64,000 nt of DNA from Brenneria rubrifaciens. GTDB taxonomy: Bacteria; Pseudomonadota; Gammaproteobacteria; Enterobacterales; Enterobacteriaceae. Made by a program: the position numbers and the translations under genes. Positions 19,851 to 29,575 of this stretch are shown in pieces. The notes under the pieces are model-generated. The model was given only the letters and a program-made list of their open reading frames with translations. It searched no databases and had not been told where the DNA came from. Positions within the stretch are counted from its first letter, which is position 1. Every line of letters starts with the position of its first letter. The stretch is from the NCBI RefSeq assembly GCF_005484945.1, contig NZ_CP034035.1, forward strand, positions 682,001 through 746,000, in the 5' to 3' direction.

Positions 19851-20690
19851 ATGAGCACAGGCAACGACGTCATTATTTCCGCCGCCCTGACCGGTGCGGT
19901 TACACCGAAAGAGATCAATGAAAATATTCCGCTGACGCCCGAGGAAATTGCCGCGGACGCTTATCGCTGCTGGCAACAGGGCGCGGCCATCGTGCATCTC
20001 CACATGCGCGACGATCGGGGTATGGGCACGATGGACTGCGACAAGTTTGCCCAAACCATCCGCCTGCTGCGCGACTACCGCGACTGCGATGTGATTATCA
20101 ACTGTACGACGTCCGGCGATCACCGGGCCAGCGACGCGCAACGCATGGAACCTGTTTCCCGGCTGGAAGGGATTGAAATGGCCTCCTGGGATGCCGGCTC
20201 GTTTAACTGGATGCCCGGCGGCGTGTTCGTCAATTCCCCGCAGTTTCTCGGCAAATTGGGTGAGATCCTCACTGAGCGGGCGATTAAGCCGGAAGTGGAG
20301 ATCTTCGATAGCGGCATGCTGGGCGTTGCCGGCTATTTTGTCGAGCAGGGCAAACTGCCGTCCCCATTGCATTATCAATTCTGTCTCGGCGTGCCGGGGG
20401 GAATGTCCGCCACGGTGGAGAATCTGAACTATCTGGTTTCGCATCTTCCTGCCGACGCCACCTGGTCGGCCTTTGGCGTCGGCAAGCATCATCTGCCGAT
20501 ACTGTTCGCTGCCCTGGCGCTGGGCGGACACGTGCGGGTGGGCCTGGAAGACAATGTCTATTTCAGCAAAGGCGTGAAAGCCACCAATCCGCAACTGGTG
20601 CAACGCGCGGCGCAGGCCGTCCGGCTGGCGGGTAAACAGGTGGCCACCCCTGCCGGCGCCAGGAAAATACTGGGACTCCGTCCGCTGTAA
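19851..20690 (+). CDS. beta-keto acid cleavage enzyme (BKACE, DUF849 family)
   Basis: BKACE enzymes condense a beta-keto acid with acetyl-CoA and cleave it to acetoacetate plus a new acyl-CoA, using zinc. The zinc histidines are in IVHLHMRDD (about residues 44-50) and the distal glutamate in VRVGLEDNVYF. The 279-residue length is normal. I chose 19851 (MSTGNDVIISAALTGAV) because the family begins there and GGGGTAA precedes it; the frame runs 22 codons further upstream. The acetoacetate product explains the AtoDA-like transferase and thiolases that follow. The natural keto acid cannot be told from sequence. Confidence 0.87.
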   Translation: MSTGNDVIISAALTGAVTPKEINENIPLTPEEIAADAYRCWQQGAAIVHLHMRDDRGMGTMDCDKFAQTIRLLRDYRDCDVIINCTTSGDHRASDAQRMEPVSRLEGIEMASWDAGSFNWMPGGVFVNSPQFLGKLGEILTERAIKPEVEIFDSGMLGVAGYFVEQGKLPSPLHYQFCLGVPGGMSATVENLNYLVSHLPADATWSAFGVGKHHLPILFAALALGGHVRVGLEDNVYFSKGVKATNPQLVQRAAQAVRLAGKQVATPAGARKILGLRPL

Positions 20691-20727
20691 TTGTCCCCTC
20701 TCTAAGCGGTCACATCGGGAAACGATT

Positions 20728-21897
20728 ATGAAAGAAGCAGTCATTGTGTCGGCGGCTCGCACGCCGATCGGCAAGTGTCGCGGTACGCTGGCGCCGGTGC
20801 CGGCGCATGTGCTGGGCGCGCTGTCGGTGAAAGAAGCGGTGCGCCGGGCCGGGATCGCCCCTGAAAGCATCGATGACGTTATCTTTGCCAATTTAATGAA
20901 CAATGAAATCAACAACATGGGGCGGATGGTGGCGCTGGAAGCAGGGCTGCCCGTCTCGGTGCCGGGCATTACGCTCGATCGTCAGTGCGCCGCCTCGCTT
21001 AACGCGCTGGCCTATGGCGCGATCCAGATTATGGCGGGGTTTGCCGAAACCGTGGTGGTTGGCGGCGTGGAAAGCGATTCCAGGCGCACCTGGTCGCTGG
21101 AGAAAACGGAAACGGCATACTCAGTACAGCCGCCGCGTTTTGTTGATATCCATACCTCGCCGGATCGACTGGGCAACCCTTCCATGGGGATAACCGCCGA
21201 AAACATTGCCCGGCATTATGGGCTGCGCCGCGGAGCGCTGGATGAATTTTCGCTGCGCAGCCATCGGTTGGCGGCCGCGGCCTGGCGTGAGGGGCGTTTT
21301 GACGAGCAGGTGGTGCCGGTTTCGCTGCCGGATCGCCGGGGACAGGCGATCGAGGTCCGGCAGGATGAGTCGGTGCGTCCCGACTGCTCGCTGGAGGCGC
21401 TTTCCTCTTTGCGTCCCTGTTTCCGCGACGACGGGATCGTCACTGCGGGCAATAGCTCGCCGATGAGCGACGGCGCGGGCGCGTTGGTCGTCATGGAGCG
21501 TTCGCTGGCCAAAGCGCAGGGACTGGCGGTGCTGGCGGTATTTCGCGGTTATGCCGCCGTCGGCGTGGACCCCCATTTCATGGGACTGGGGCCGGTGCCC
21601 GCCACGGCCAAATTACTGCAACAGACCGGGTTGACGGTGAATGACATTGACCTGTGGGAGCTGAATGAAGCTTTCGCCGCCCAGTCGCTGGCCTGTATTC
21701 GGGATATCGGTATGGAACCGGATCGCGTTAATCCGAACGGCGGCGCCATCGCGCTGGGACATCCCCTGGCCGGTAGCGGCGCGATTCTGGCCACTAAAAC
21801 GGTTTATGACATGCAACGCCGTCATCTGAACAACGCCGTCGTTACCTTTTGCGTCGGCGGCGGTCAGGGGGTTGCGGTCCTGCTGACGAGGGAATGA
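20728..21897 (+). CDS. Acetyl-CoA C-acyltransferase (thiolase)
   Basis: A 389-residue thiolase. The nucleophile is Cys87 (LDRQCAASLNAL), the His motif is [16 protein letters not shown] and the second cysteine lies in FCVGGGQG. It would cleave a 3-ketoacyl-CoA. The next gene starts at the thiolase stop, so they are coupled. Compared with the second thiolase (24642) it has an unusual nucleophile context, which suggests that the two act on different chain lengths. Annotation as acetoacetyl-CoA or 3-oxoadipyl-CoA thiolase is not resolvable by eye. Confidence 0.9.
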   Translation: MKEAVIVSAARTPIGKCRGTLAPVPAHVLGALSVKEAVRRAGIAPESIDDVIFANLMNNEINNMGRMVALEAGLPVSVPGITLDRQCAASLNALAYGAIQIMAGFAETVVVGGVESDSRRTWSLEKTETAYSVQPPRFVDIHTSPDRLGNPSMGITAENIARHYGLRRGALDEFSLRSHRLAAAAWREGRFDEQVVPVSLPDRRGQAIEVRQDESVRPDCSLEALSSLRPCFRDDGIVTAGNSSPMSDGAGALVVMERSLAKAQGLAVLAVFRGYAAVGVDPHFMGLGPVPATAKLLQQTGLTVNDIDLWELNEAFAAQSLACIRDIGMEPDRVNPNGGAIALGHPLAGSGAILATKTVYDMQRRHLNNAVVTFCVGGGQGVAVLLTRE

Positions 21898-21899
21898 TG

Positions 21900-22565
21900 A
21901 TGTCGGGAAAATTCACCTCAACAGATGAAATCATCCGGTTGTTTCAGGATGGGCAAACGCTGATGTGCGGCGGTTTTGCCAACCACGGCGTACCTAATCG
22001 CCTGATTCAATGCGTGATCGACAGCGGCGCGCGGCACTTTACCCTGATCGCCAACGATAGCGGCGACGCGGATCTCACCGTCGGCCGTCTGATCCATCAC
22101 GGTCTGGTGGACAAGCTGATCGCCTCGCATATCGGGCGCAATACCGAAACGGTGGCGCTGGTCGCCGCCGGAAAGATTGAACTGGAACTGGTGCCGCAGG
22201 GCAGCCTGGCCGAACGCATGCGCTGCGGCGGCTCCGGGCTGGGCGGCGTGCTGACCAAAACCGGCATCGGCACCGTGGTGGAAGAGGGCAAGCAGTCCGT
22301 CATGGTCGATGGCGAGCGCTATCTTCTGGAAACGGCGTTGCAGGCGGAGATTGGTCTGGTGCGCGCCCGTACCGCCGATGCGCTGGGGAATCTGACCTAT
22401 CGCGGCACAATGCGCAATTTCAATCCGCTGGTGGCTAAAGCATCCCGTTTGACGCTGGTGGATGCCGATATGCTGGTGGAGATTGATGAGCTTGGCGTGG
22501 ATCGCATCGTCACGCCCGGCGTGTATGTGGACAAGATCCTGACGATGCGGGGAGAACGGCAATGA
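21900..22565 (+). CDS. 3-oxoacid CoA-transferase subunit A (AtoD/PcaI-like)
   Basis: Alpha subunit of a family I CoA-transferase, 221 residues. Family landmarks: GQTLMCGGFANHGVPNRLI, the oxyanion-type GSLAERMRCGGSGLGG and GNLTYRGTMRNFNP. Three ATG codons lie at the thiolase stop (21894, 21897, 21900); GAGGG at 21888-21892 favours 21900. It would pair with the next gene to move CoA onto acetoacetate or a similar keto acid, which suits the BKACE product. Confidence 0.9.
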   Translation: MSGKFTSTDEIIRLFQDGQTLMCGGFANHGVPNRLIQCVIDSGARHFTLIANDSGDADLTVGRLIHHGLVDKLIASHIGRNTETVALVAAGKIELELVPQGSLAERMRCGGSGLGGVLTKTGIGTVVEEGKQSVMVDGERYLLETALQAEIGLVRARTADALGNLTYRGTMRNFNPLVAKASRLTLVDADMLVEIDELGVDRIVTPGVYVDKILTMRGERQ

Positions 22566-23206
22566 ATGCGCGTGACAGAATCGCCCGCCGCGCCGCGGGA
22601 TACTTTTCAGCAGGCGACGTGGTCAACCTGGGGATCGGCATTCCCAGTCTGTGCAGCGACTACGCGCCGTCCGGCGTGATGTTCCATACCGAAAACGGTC
22701 TGGTGGGCATGGGACCGCTGGTATCCGGGATGTTGGCGGTGGAGGGGTTTTCCAACGCCACCGCCATGCGTTTTACGCCGGTGCCCGGCGCCAGCGCGTT
22801 TGACAGCGCCGAATCCTTTGCTTTGGTGCGCGCCGGCAAACTGGCCGCGTCGGTGCTGGGGGCGTTGCAGGTGGCGGAAAACGGCGATCTCGCTAACTGG
22901 GCGCAGCCTGGCCGTGTGTTCGGCATGGGCGGCGCGATGGATTTGGTTAACGGCGCCCGGAAAGTGATTATCACCATGGAGCTGTGTACCCGGGATGGAA
23001 AACCCAAAATCGTCAATGCATGCAGTTATCCGCTGACCGGCAAAGGTTGTGTGGACCATATCGTCACCGAACAGTGTGTGATCGACGTGACGCGCGACGG
23101 GCTGATGCTGGTCGAAGTACTGGACGGGTTGACGCCGGAGGATATTCAACGACAGGTCGAACCCCGGCTGATCGTCGCCGAACAGTTGGTCACCATGCAG
23201 GCCTAG
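22562..23206 (+). CDS. 3-oxoacid CoA-transferase subunit B (AtoA/PcaJ-like)
   Basis: Beta subunit, 214 residues. The catalytic glutamate that forms the acyl-thioester intermediate is Glu44 (MFHTENGLVGMGP), preceded by the glycine-rich NLGIGIPSLCSD. It overlaps the A subunit by 4 bp (ATGA), the usual arrangement for a heteromeric CoA-transferase. The end of the protein (GVLTPEDIQ-like GLTPEDIQRQVEPRL) is also typical. Confidence 0.92.
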   Translation: MNARDRIARRAAGYFSAGDVVNLGIGIPSLCSDYAPSGVMFHTENGLVGMGPLVSGMLAVEGFSNATAMRFTPVPGASAFDSAESFALVRAGKLAASVLGALQVAENGDLANWAQPGRVFGMGGAMDLVNGARKVIITMELCTRDGKPKIVNACSYPLTGKGCVDHIVTEQCVIDVTRDGLMLVEVLDGLTPEDIQRQVEPRLIVAEQLVTMQA

Positions 23207-23232
23207 TACCGGCGCCGCGGGAGCAATATCTT

Positions 23233-24576
23233 ATGACTGGGCAAGAAAATAATATGGCGCTCAATAAGACCACAAATCGTTCTATCCAGGGGGCGGTGGA
23301 TCTCGCCGTCGGCGGCGGCAACGGTTTCGGCGTACGCGGCTGGACTATCATCGTCTTTCAGGCGGTGATGTTCTGGATCGCCGCCGGCGCGGTGACCCAC
23401 GGCCTGAACGTGATGTTGCCCGCGCTGTCGCAGACCTACGCTCTGGACTACAGCGCGCTGCTGGCGTTGGCGACGCCGGCTTCCTGGGCTTCTATTCCCG
23501 CAGGCCCGGCGTGCGCCTGGCTGTGCGAGAAGCGAGGCGCCAGATTCAACATCGTATTCTGTCTGGTGGCCTGCGGATTGTGTTTCGGTCTGCTGGGATA
23601 CTGCGGCTCGCTGCTCGGGTTTACCCTGCTGTTCGCCGGCGTGTGTTTCTTCGGCACCGGCTTTGCCTACGTGGGCGGCACGTCCATCATGGCCAGTTGG
23701 TTTGTTCGCAAGGCGGGGCTGGCGTTGGGGTGGTGCACGGTGGGACAGACGTTTTCCAGCGCGTTTTTCGTCCCCACGCTGGCGGCGTTGTTCGTCTGGC
23801 TGGGGGTCCGGCATGGCTTCTGGGGCATTTCGGTCATGATGTTCATCATGGCCGTGCTGGTGCGGCTGTTTGTCGCCAATAAACCCGAGGATGTCGGCCT
23901 GGCCCCGGATAACGCGCGGCTTTCCGTCACTGAACCGGGCGAGCGGACGCATGACGACGATGCGGGACCGCTTGACGTCAGGCAATTGCTGCGCATGCGG
24001 GATGTCTGGTTCATGGGGATCGCCACCGGCGCGATTTACATCATGCTGGTGGGGGTGGTCAGCCAGATCGTTCCCCGGTTGATGGAAATGGGTTATGAGC
24101 TGAAGACCGCCATCTTCTATATGACCTTGTCGGCGCTGTTCGGCACGCTGGGGGCGTATGGCTGGGGCTGGCTCAATCACCGGATCGGGGTCAAGCGGGC
24201 GCTGCTGGTTTACACCCTCTGGTGGATGGCGGCCGTGGCGATCAATCTGTTCGCCCATCAGCGCGCCATGCTGTGGATCTCGCTGCTGATGATCGGCTTT
24301 AGTCTGCCGGGCGCCACCAATTTAAGCACCGCGCTGATTGCCTCTAAATTTCCCCGGCGTCTCTATGTTCGCGCCATCGGCATTGTGCATCCGATTCAAT
24401 CCGTGGTGCGCTGCTTTTCCTTTTCCATTCTGGCTTTCGGCCTGGCGTATCTGGGCGGCTACACCGGCGCTTATCTGCTGTTGATCGGCGTCGGGGTGGT
24501 CGCGCTGGCGCTGATCTGGTTGATCGACGTAACGCCGGTCAACGTGGGCGCGATGGTTCCCGGCGATCGAAAATAA
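23233..24576 (+). CDS. MFS transporter, probable carboxylate uptake
   Basis: A 447-residue major facilitator protein with about 12 membrane segments and a central cytoplasmic loop (LSVTEPGERTHDDDAG). The start at 23233 (MTGQENNMALNK) follows GGGAG; the open frame extends further left inside the CoA-transferase gene but is not coding there. The sequence resembles monocarboxylate/oxalate-formate type MFS importers rather than drug exporters. Its place inside the catabolic operon suggests import of the pathway substrate. Confidence 0.85.
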   Translation: MTGQENNMALNKTTNRSIQGAVDLAVGGGNGFGVRGWTIIVFQAVMFWIAAGAVTHGLNVMLPALSQTYALDYSALLALATPASWASIPAGPACAWLCEKRGARFNIVFCLVACGLCFGLLGYCGSLLGFTLLFAGVCFFGTGFAYVGGTSIMASWFVRKAGLALGWCTVGQTFSSAFFVPTLAALFVWLGVRHGFWGISVMMFIMAVLVRLFVANKPEDVGLAPDNARLSVTEPGERTHDDDAGPLDVRQLLRMRDVWFMGIATGAIYIMLVGVVSQIVPRLMEMGYELKTAIFYMTLSALFGTLGAYGWGWLNHRIGVKRALLVYTLWWMAAVAINLFAHQRAMLWISLLMIGFSLPGATNLSTALIASKFPRRLYVRAIGIVHPIQSVVRCFSFSILAFGLAYLGGYTGAYLLLIGVGVVALALIWLIDVTPVNVGAMVPGDRK

Positions 24577-24641
24577 AACGCCTGACGGTGGGCGGCGGGC
24601 CGGGGTAGGCAAGGTGTTAATTTCAACGATGAGAGGCAGGT

Positions 24642-25820
24642 ATGACATCACTTGTTATTGCCAGTGCGGTACGTACGGCGATTGGCAAATTCGGCGGCAG
24701 CCTGAGCACCTTTAGCGCGCCACAACTGGGCGCGCTGGTGATGGAGGCGGCGGTGCGCCGGGCGGGGCTGGAACCTTCGATGATCGGCGAGGTGATTTTT
24801 GGCAACGTGCTTCAGGCCGGGCTGGGGCAGAATCCCGCTCGCCAGGCGCTGCTGCACGCCGGGCTGCCGGACGCCACGCCGGCTACCAGCCTCAATATGG
24901 TCTGCGGCTCCGGCCTGCAAAGCGTGATTTTCGCGGCGCAAAGCATTATCGCCGGTAATGCGGATGTGGTGCTGGCAGGCGGTATGGAAAATATGTCGGC
25001 GGCGCCCTATCTGCTTAAGCAGGCGCGCTGGGGATACCGGATGGGGGATCAGACGGCGACGGACAGCATGGTCAATGACGGACTGTTCTGCGCCATCAAC
25101 CGTTATCACATGGGCGTCACCGCGGAAAATGTCGCGCAGCGCTGGCATATCAGCCGCCGGGAGCAGGATGAAGTGGCGTTGCTTTCCCAGCAACGAGCGG
25201 CGGCGGCGATTGAGCGCGGCCTATTCCGGCGGGAGATCATTCCGGTCACGCTGAAAAGCAAACAGGGCGACAGGGTGTTTGACGTGGATGAACACCTGCG
25301 GGCGGATACCTCGGCGGCGAGTCTGGCAAAACTGTCACCGGCTTTTGATCCCGCAGGCTCGGTGACGGCAGGCAATGCATCAGGCATTAACGACGGCGCG
25401 GCGGCGCTGGTGGTGATGCGCGAGGCATGGGCGAAACGGCAGGGGATTAAACCGCTGGCGCGCATCCGCGGCTATGCCGCCACCGGCGTCGATCCCGCTG
25501 TGATGGGCATCGGCCCGGTATCGGCGACCCGGCAGGCATTAAGCCGGGCAGGATTAACGGTGGAGGATCTCGATCTGGTTGAAGCTAATGAGGCCTTCGC
25601 CGCCCAGTTTGTCGCCGTCAGCCGCGAACTGAAACTGGATAGGGATAAAACCAACGTCAACGGCGGCGCCATCGCCCTGGGGCATCCGATTGGCGCGTCC
25701 GGCGCGCGGATTCTGGTGACGCTGTTACATGCGCTGGCCGAGCGGGATAAAACACTGGGGCTGGCGACGCTCTGCGTCGGCGGCGGCCAGGGCGTGGCGG
25801 CGATCGTCGAGCGCGTTTAG
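24642..25820 (+). CDS. Acetyl-CoA acetyltransferase (AtoB-like thiolase)
   Basis: A 392-residue thiolase with the standard active site: Cys88 ([11 protein letters not shown]), [18 protein letters not shown] and [12 protein letters not shown]. It resembles biosynthetic/degradative acetoacetyl-CoA thiolases more closely than the first thiolase does. In this cluster it could split acetoacetyl-CoA, made by the CoA-transferase from BKACE-derived acetoacetate, into two acetyl-CoA. It is co-directional, 65 bp after the MFS gene. Confidence 0.9.
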   Translation: MTSLVIASAVRTAIGKFGGSLSTFSAPQLGALVMEAAVRRAGLEPSMIGEVIFGNVLQAGLGQNPARQALLHAGLPDATPATSLNMVCGSGLQSVIFAAQSIIAGNADVVLAGGMENMSAAPYLLKQARWGYRMGDQTATDSMVNDGLFCAINRYHMGVTAENVAQRWHISRREQDEVALLSQQRAAAAIERGLFRREIIPVTLKSKQGDRVFDVDEHLRADTSAASLAKLSPAFDPAGSVTAGNASGINDGAAALVVMREAWAKRQGIKPLARIRGYAATGVDPAVMGIGPVSATRQALSRAGLTVEDLDLVEANEAFAAQFVAVSRELKLDRDKTNVNGGAIALGHPIGASGARILVTLLHALAERDKTLGLATLCVGGGQGVAAIVERV

Positions 25821-25897
25821 CCGTATCGGAGGATGCGTGGGAAAAGGTCACCCTACAGACGCGAACATAATGAAAATATCTCTATAAAGGTGAAATC

Positions 25898-27817
25898 ATG
25901 ATAACGAAAAAGAGAGGGCGCACCGATAAATGGCGGCTTGCCATGATGTTGCTGGCCTGCGGCATGATCGGTTCGGTTCAGGCCGCGATTACCGCCGGTC
26001 AGTACAGCGCGACGGAAAAAGGCAACGAGGGGATGGTCAGCGTGACGGTCACCGTCGACGCGGGCGGGGTCATCAAGGATATCGCGGTGGATGCCAGCCA
26101 GGAAACGCCGGAACTGGGCGGCGAGGCAGGCCCGGCGGTGGGCAAGGCGATTGCCGAGCATCAAAGCCTGGGCGTGGACGGCGTGACCGGCGCGACGATG
26201 ACCAGCAACGCGGTAAAAAAAGCCGTTGCTAGCGCGCTGAGCCAGGCGGGGGCGGATCTGGCGCGCTATCAGGGCAAGGTCGTCAGGCAAGGGCAGGATG
26301 AAGAAACCCGCGTCGATATCGTCGTCATGGGCGGCGGCGTCTCCGGTACTGCCGCTGCGCTGGCGGCGGCGGAAAAAGGCGCCAGCGTGCTGGTGATAGA
26401 GAAGATGCCTGTGCTGGGGGGAGCGGGCCGGATGGCCAGCGGCTTTACCGCGGTGGAGTCGTCGTTGCAGAAAGCGAAAGGCATGAAGTATACCGCCGCC
26501 GAGCTGACGCAACGGCTGCTGGAATATAACCAGTATCTGTCCAACGGGCCGTTGACGAAACGGATCGTCGACAAATCGGCATCCACCGTCGACTGGATGA
26601 TCAAGCATGGCGTGGCGCTGGAAATCATGGAAACCACGCGTGACGCCAAGAAAAGTTCCGTACAGCAGGCGCACCTTGACGATCCGATCAAATCGGATGT
26701 GTACCACCGTATCAAAAACGGGGGGGAGGCGGCTTACAAAACGCTGTATGCGGCATTCGATAAGCTGGGCGGAAAAGTGATGACCAAAACCGTCGGCAAA
26801 TCGCTGATCCAGGATGAAAACGGAAAAGTGATAGGGCTGATCGCGGAAAAAGAGGACGGCGGTCAATTAACCGTGCACGCCAAAGCGGTCATTCTGGCCA
26901 GCGGCGGTTTTGGGGCGAACAAGAAGATGATGGATGAAGTGATGCTGACGTCGAACATTTTCCCGCTGGCATGGCCCAACATGGGTGAAGGGCTACAAAT
27001 GGCCTGGGCTGCCGGCGGCGCGAAATGGGATATGCAGTCCGCATTGATTCACGCCGCCCAACTGGTAGGGATCGAGCCTTCGGAGGCGGCGCATCATGGC
27101 GGCGGCGATGAGGCGAAAGGCGACAGCCCGCTAATCTGGTTGTTGAAATCGCCGCTGCTGTGGGTGGATGTCGTCGGCGAGCGTTTTGCCGACGAAGGCC
27201 ATATCTACGATACCGCGTTCTGGGCCAACGTCGCCTATTCCGTCGGCGGGCATTATTACATCATCGTCGATACGCCCACGCTGAAATCGTTTACCGCCAA
27301 CGCCATGCCGTTCCCGCTGTCGGGCGCTGGCCCGGCCAATCCCCCCAAACCTGGCGACTTTGTCGCGCTGGCGGATGCGGGCACCAAAGGCGGAAAGAGC
27401 GATACCCTATTCAAAGGCAAGGACATTGCCGAACTGGCGTCGCAGATGGGGATCGCGCCTGAGCGTTTAAAAGCCACCGTTGATCGTTATAACGGCCATG
27501 TGAAGACCAAACAGGATAAGGATTTCGGCAAGAAGAAAGCATATCTGGCATACGGCGTTGAAAAAGGGCCGTTCTATGCATTTAAAGCAGTCGTGGTCAG
27601 CCTGAGCTCGCTGGGCGGCGTGCGGGTGAACGCCGACTTGCAGGTCACCAACGCGGATCTTAAACCCATCGACGGTTTGTATGCAGTCGGAAACAATGCG
27701 GCCGGTTTTTATAGCGTACCGGGTTATCCGCCCTATCAGGGATTGGCGAATGGCTTTGCGCTGAACTCCGGCCGGATCGCCGGTGAACACGCGGCGCAAT
27801 ATATTCTGAAAAAATAA
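25898..27817 (+). CDS. Periplasmic FMN/FAD-dependent reductase (fumarate/urocanate reductase-like)
   Basis: A 639-residue exported flavoprotein. Order: signal peptide (about 1-29, MMLLACGMIGSVQA), FMN-binding domain with the flavinylation motif DGVTGATMTS (Thr100 the likely covalent site, attached by ApbE), then an FAD-binding fumarate reductase/succinate dehydrogenase domain beginning VDIVVMGGGVSGTAAA, and a C-terminal GLYAVGNNAAGF plus GLANGFALNSGRIAG. No heme-binding CXXCH domain is present, as in UrdA-like rather than FccA-like enzymes. It would reduce an activated C=C bond of the substrate with electrons from the membrane. The substrate is unknown; it lies in the catabolic operon and starts after AAAGGTG. 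Confidence 0.82.
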   Translation: MITKKRGRTDKWRLAMMLLACGMIGSVQAAITAGQYSATEKGNEGMVSVTVTVDAGGVIKDIAVDASQETPELGGEAGPAVGKAIAEHQSLGVDGVTGATMTSNAVKKAVASALSQAGADLARYQGKVVRQGQDEETRVDIVVMGGGVSGTAAALAAAEKGASVLVIEKMPVLGGAGRMASGFTAVESSLQKAKGMKYTAAELTQRLLEYNQYLSNGPLTKRIVDKSASTVDWMIKHGVALEIMETTRDAKKSSVQQAHLDDPIKSDVYHRIKNGGEAAYKTLYAAFDKLGGKVMTKTVGKSLIQDENGKVIGLIAEKEDGGQLTVHAKAVILASGGFGANKKMMDEVMLTSNIFPLAWPNMGEGLQMAWAAGGAKWDMQSALIHAAQLVGIEPSEAAHHGGGDEAKGDSPLIWLLKSPLLWVDVVGERFADEGHIYDTAFWANVAYSVGGHYYIIVDTPTLKSFTANAMPFPLSGAGPANPPKPGDFVALADAGTKGGKSDTLFKGKDIAELASQMGIAPERLKATVDRYNGHVKTKQDKDFGKKKAYLAYGVEKGPFYAFKAVVVSLSSLGGVRVNADLQVTNADLKPIDGLYAVGNNAAGFYSVPGYPPYQGLANGFALNSGRIAGEHAAQYILKK

Positions 27818-27839
27818 TAAATCGCTGTTGATAATAAAC

Positions 27840-27964
27840 CCTGCGGCATCGGAAGCGTGTGCCGCATTCATGAAAACCAGAGGCGGAAACAACGCGGTAA
27901 AAATAATAAAGCTGACCACCAGCGGAATAATTACCGCCGCGCCGTCATTAAAGTTTATTTATGA
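27840..27964 (-). pseudogene. Possible membrane-protein fragment
   Basis: On the minus strand a short frame reads NDGAAVIIPLVVSFIIFTAL then FPPLVFMNAAHASDAAGFI, which looks like a transporter helix without a start or continuing gene. It may be a relic left when the catabolic cluster was assembled, or chance. The rest of the 267-bp gap shows nothing else. Confidence 0.2.
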
Positions 27965-28084
27965 CTGAAAAGAGTGTGAGTAAAACCTTATTCAACGCCC
28001 GTTGAAGGGCGAGCGCTCGCTCTGTCGTTTTTTGTCATTCAATGACAGCGGTAACCGTCTCATTGCTTTTGATGGGATAAAACA

Positions 28085-29458
28085 ATGAAAATTACACATC
28101 ATCATCGGTGGGCGAGCATGCTGTCCGCGGGCGTTGTCATGTCCGGCATGGTGCTGGCGAACGGCGCGGCGGCGGCCGATGCGCCAGCGTCGGGGCGCCC
28201 GCTGTCCGAGGCAGGGGCATGGCTGGCGGAGCATGGCGTCACCCCGCACCTGTTCGCCACCCAGCATTGGCTGGGCAACCCCAGCGCCGGGACCAACACC
28301 GACCAACATGAAACGCTGACGATGTTTTTCGCCGGCGCGGATTTCGATCTGGATCGCATGGGGTTGATCCCCGGCGCAAGCATCCACTTCATGCAACTGT
28401 GGGTGCCCTTCACCCATAATCTGGATTATGGCAATCAGGCGGGCGGGATGCTGGCCGGCGACCCGCCGCCCTATATCCCCAAGACGGCGCACCTGCTGCG
28501 ATTCACCTACGAGCAGAAGCTGTTTGACGACAAGCTGTCGATCGAGGTCGGCAAAAGCAACCCCGGCGCGTTCTTCGGCTTCACCAACTGCAATGTGCAG
28601 TCGTCCTGCGTAAACACCGTGCTGAACAAAACGGCGGTGTTCGCCCCGGCGCCCTATGCGGGTTGGGGCGCACGCGTCGGTTACCGTTTCACGCCGGTGC
28701 TGGAGTCCAACATTGGCGTCTGGCGCACCTATCAGGCGTTTCCGTTTACCAACGGCTGGGAACGGTGGGACGATGACTTTGAGAGCGGCAACACCTTGCT
28801 GGTCGCCAATGTCGCACAGCGCGTCAACTGGCAACAGGCGCTCTATCCCCTCAATTGGGAGGTGCTGGCGTTTCATAACTACCTGGAATATGACGACGTC
28901 TATTACACGGTGAACGGCACCTCCAAGGTGTACGACAGCGCCGCCGCGGTGCGCACCCACGAGGGCGTTTCCGGCATCTATCTCACCGCCAAGAAAGCGC
29001 TGTGGCGACGCGACGGCGGCGCCGATCCCCGAAACCCTGCGCCCAGCGCCATCAGTTTGCACGGCAGCGTGACGCAGACCCTGCAATCAGATGCCTACAC
29101 CGGCATTTCCACGCTGGCCGATGTCGGGCTGATCTGGTCCGGTCCGTGGCAAAGCCGTCCTCACGACAGCTACGGCCTGACTTTCCGCTGGGGCAAGATG
29201 ACCGGCGATGAGCAACGCTACCTGCAAGATATGTTCGACTCGCTGGGCGGGACGGGGTGGCAAGTGCCGCGCAACGAGTATCAGCTAAGCATCGACGCCT
29301 CCATCATGCTGACGCCGGAGGTCAATTTGCAGATGACCGGCGCCCGCACCTGGAATAACAGCAACTGGCAGTATCCTTACGCCAGCGTCAAGTCTGAGAA
29401 TGGCTATACGTTCTGGCTGCAATTAAACGTCATGCTGGATAAATTGCTTGGGTTGTGA
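28085..29458 (+). CDS. OprB-type carbohydrate/solute-selective outer-membrane porin
   Basis: A 457-residue beta-barrel precursor: signal peptide (about 1-31, ending NGAAAADA), then alternating amphipathic strands with many aromatic residues, ending in LQLNVMLDKLLGL. Segments such as VEVGKSNPG-like IEVGKSNPGAFF and the conserved cysteine pair NCNVQSSC fit the OprB family. It is the last gene of the catabolic cluster, 267 bp after the flavin reductase, and probably admits the pathway substrate. Confidence 0.78.
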   Translation: MKITHHHRWASMLSAGVVMSGMVLANGAAAADAPASGRPLSEAGAWLAEHGVTPHLFATQHWLGNPSAGTNTDQHETLTMFFAGADFDLDRMGLIPGASIHFMQLWVPFTHNLDYGNQAGGMLAGDPPPYIPKTAHLLRFTYEQKLFDDKLSIEVGKSNPGAFFGFTNCNVQSSCVNTVLNKTAVFAPAPYAGWGARVGYRFTPVLESNIGVWRTYQAFPFTNGWERWDDDFESGNTLLVANVAQRVNWQQALYPLNWEVLAFHNYLEYDDVYYTVNGTSKVYDSAAAVRTHEGVSGIYLTAKKALWRRDGGADPRNPAPSAISLHGSVTQTLQSDAYTGISTLADVGLIWSGPWQSRPHDSYGLTFRWGKMTGDEQRYLQDMFDSLGGTGWQVPRNEYQLSIDASIMLTPEVNLQMTGARTWNNSNWQYPYASVKSENGYTFWLQLNVMLDKLLGL

Positions 29459-29545
29459 CGGCAATGTGCAGAAGAAGCGGTTTCATGGCGTTGGATAAGG
29501 GCAAGAGACGCGGGGAAAACGTGTTTATATCGATGTAAACGAAAT

Positions 29546-29570
29546 CCCGCCCGAAATCTTCGCGGGCGGG
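29546..29570. terminator. Hairpin between the porin gene and yjfB-like gene
   Basis: CCCGCCCG and CGGGCGGG pair as a perfect 8-bp GC stem around a 9-base loop. The genes on both sides point toward it, so it may terminate both; flanking T runs are short on either strand. Confidence 0.6.
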
Positions 29571-29575
29571 GTGTT

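Noticed and set aside
23203..24258. 351-codon minus-strand frame over the MFS gene
   Set aside because: Composition rich in Arg, His and Gln, typical of GC-rich antisense frames; no motifs.
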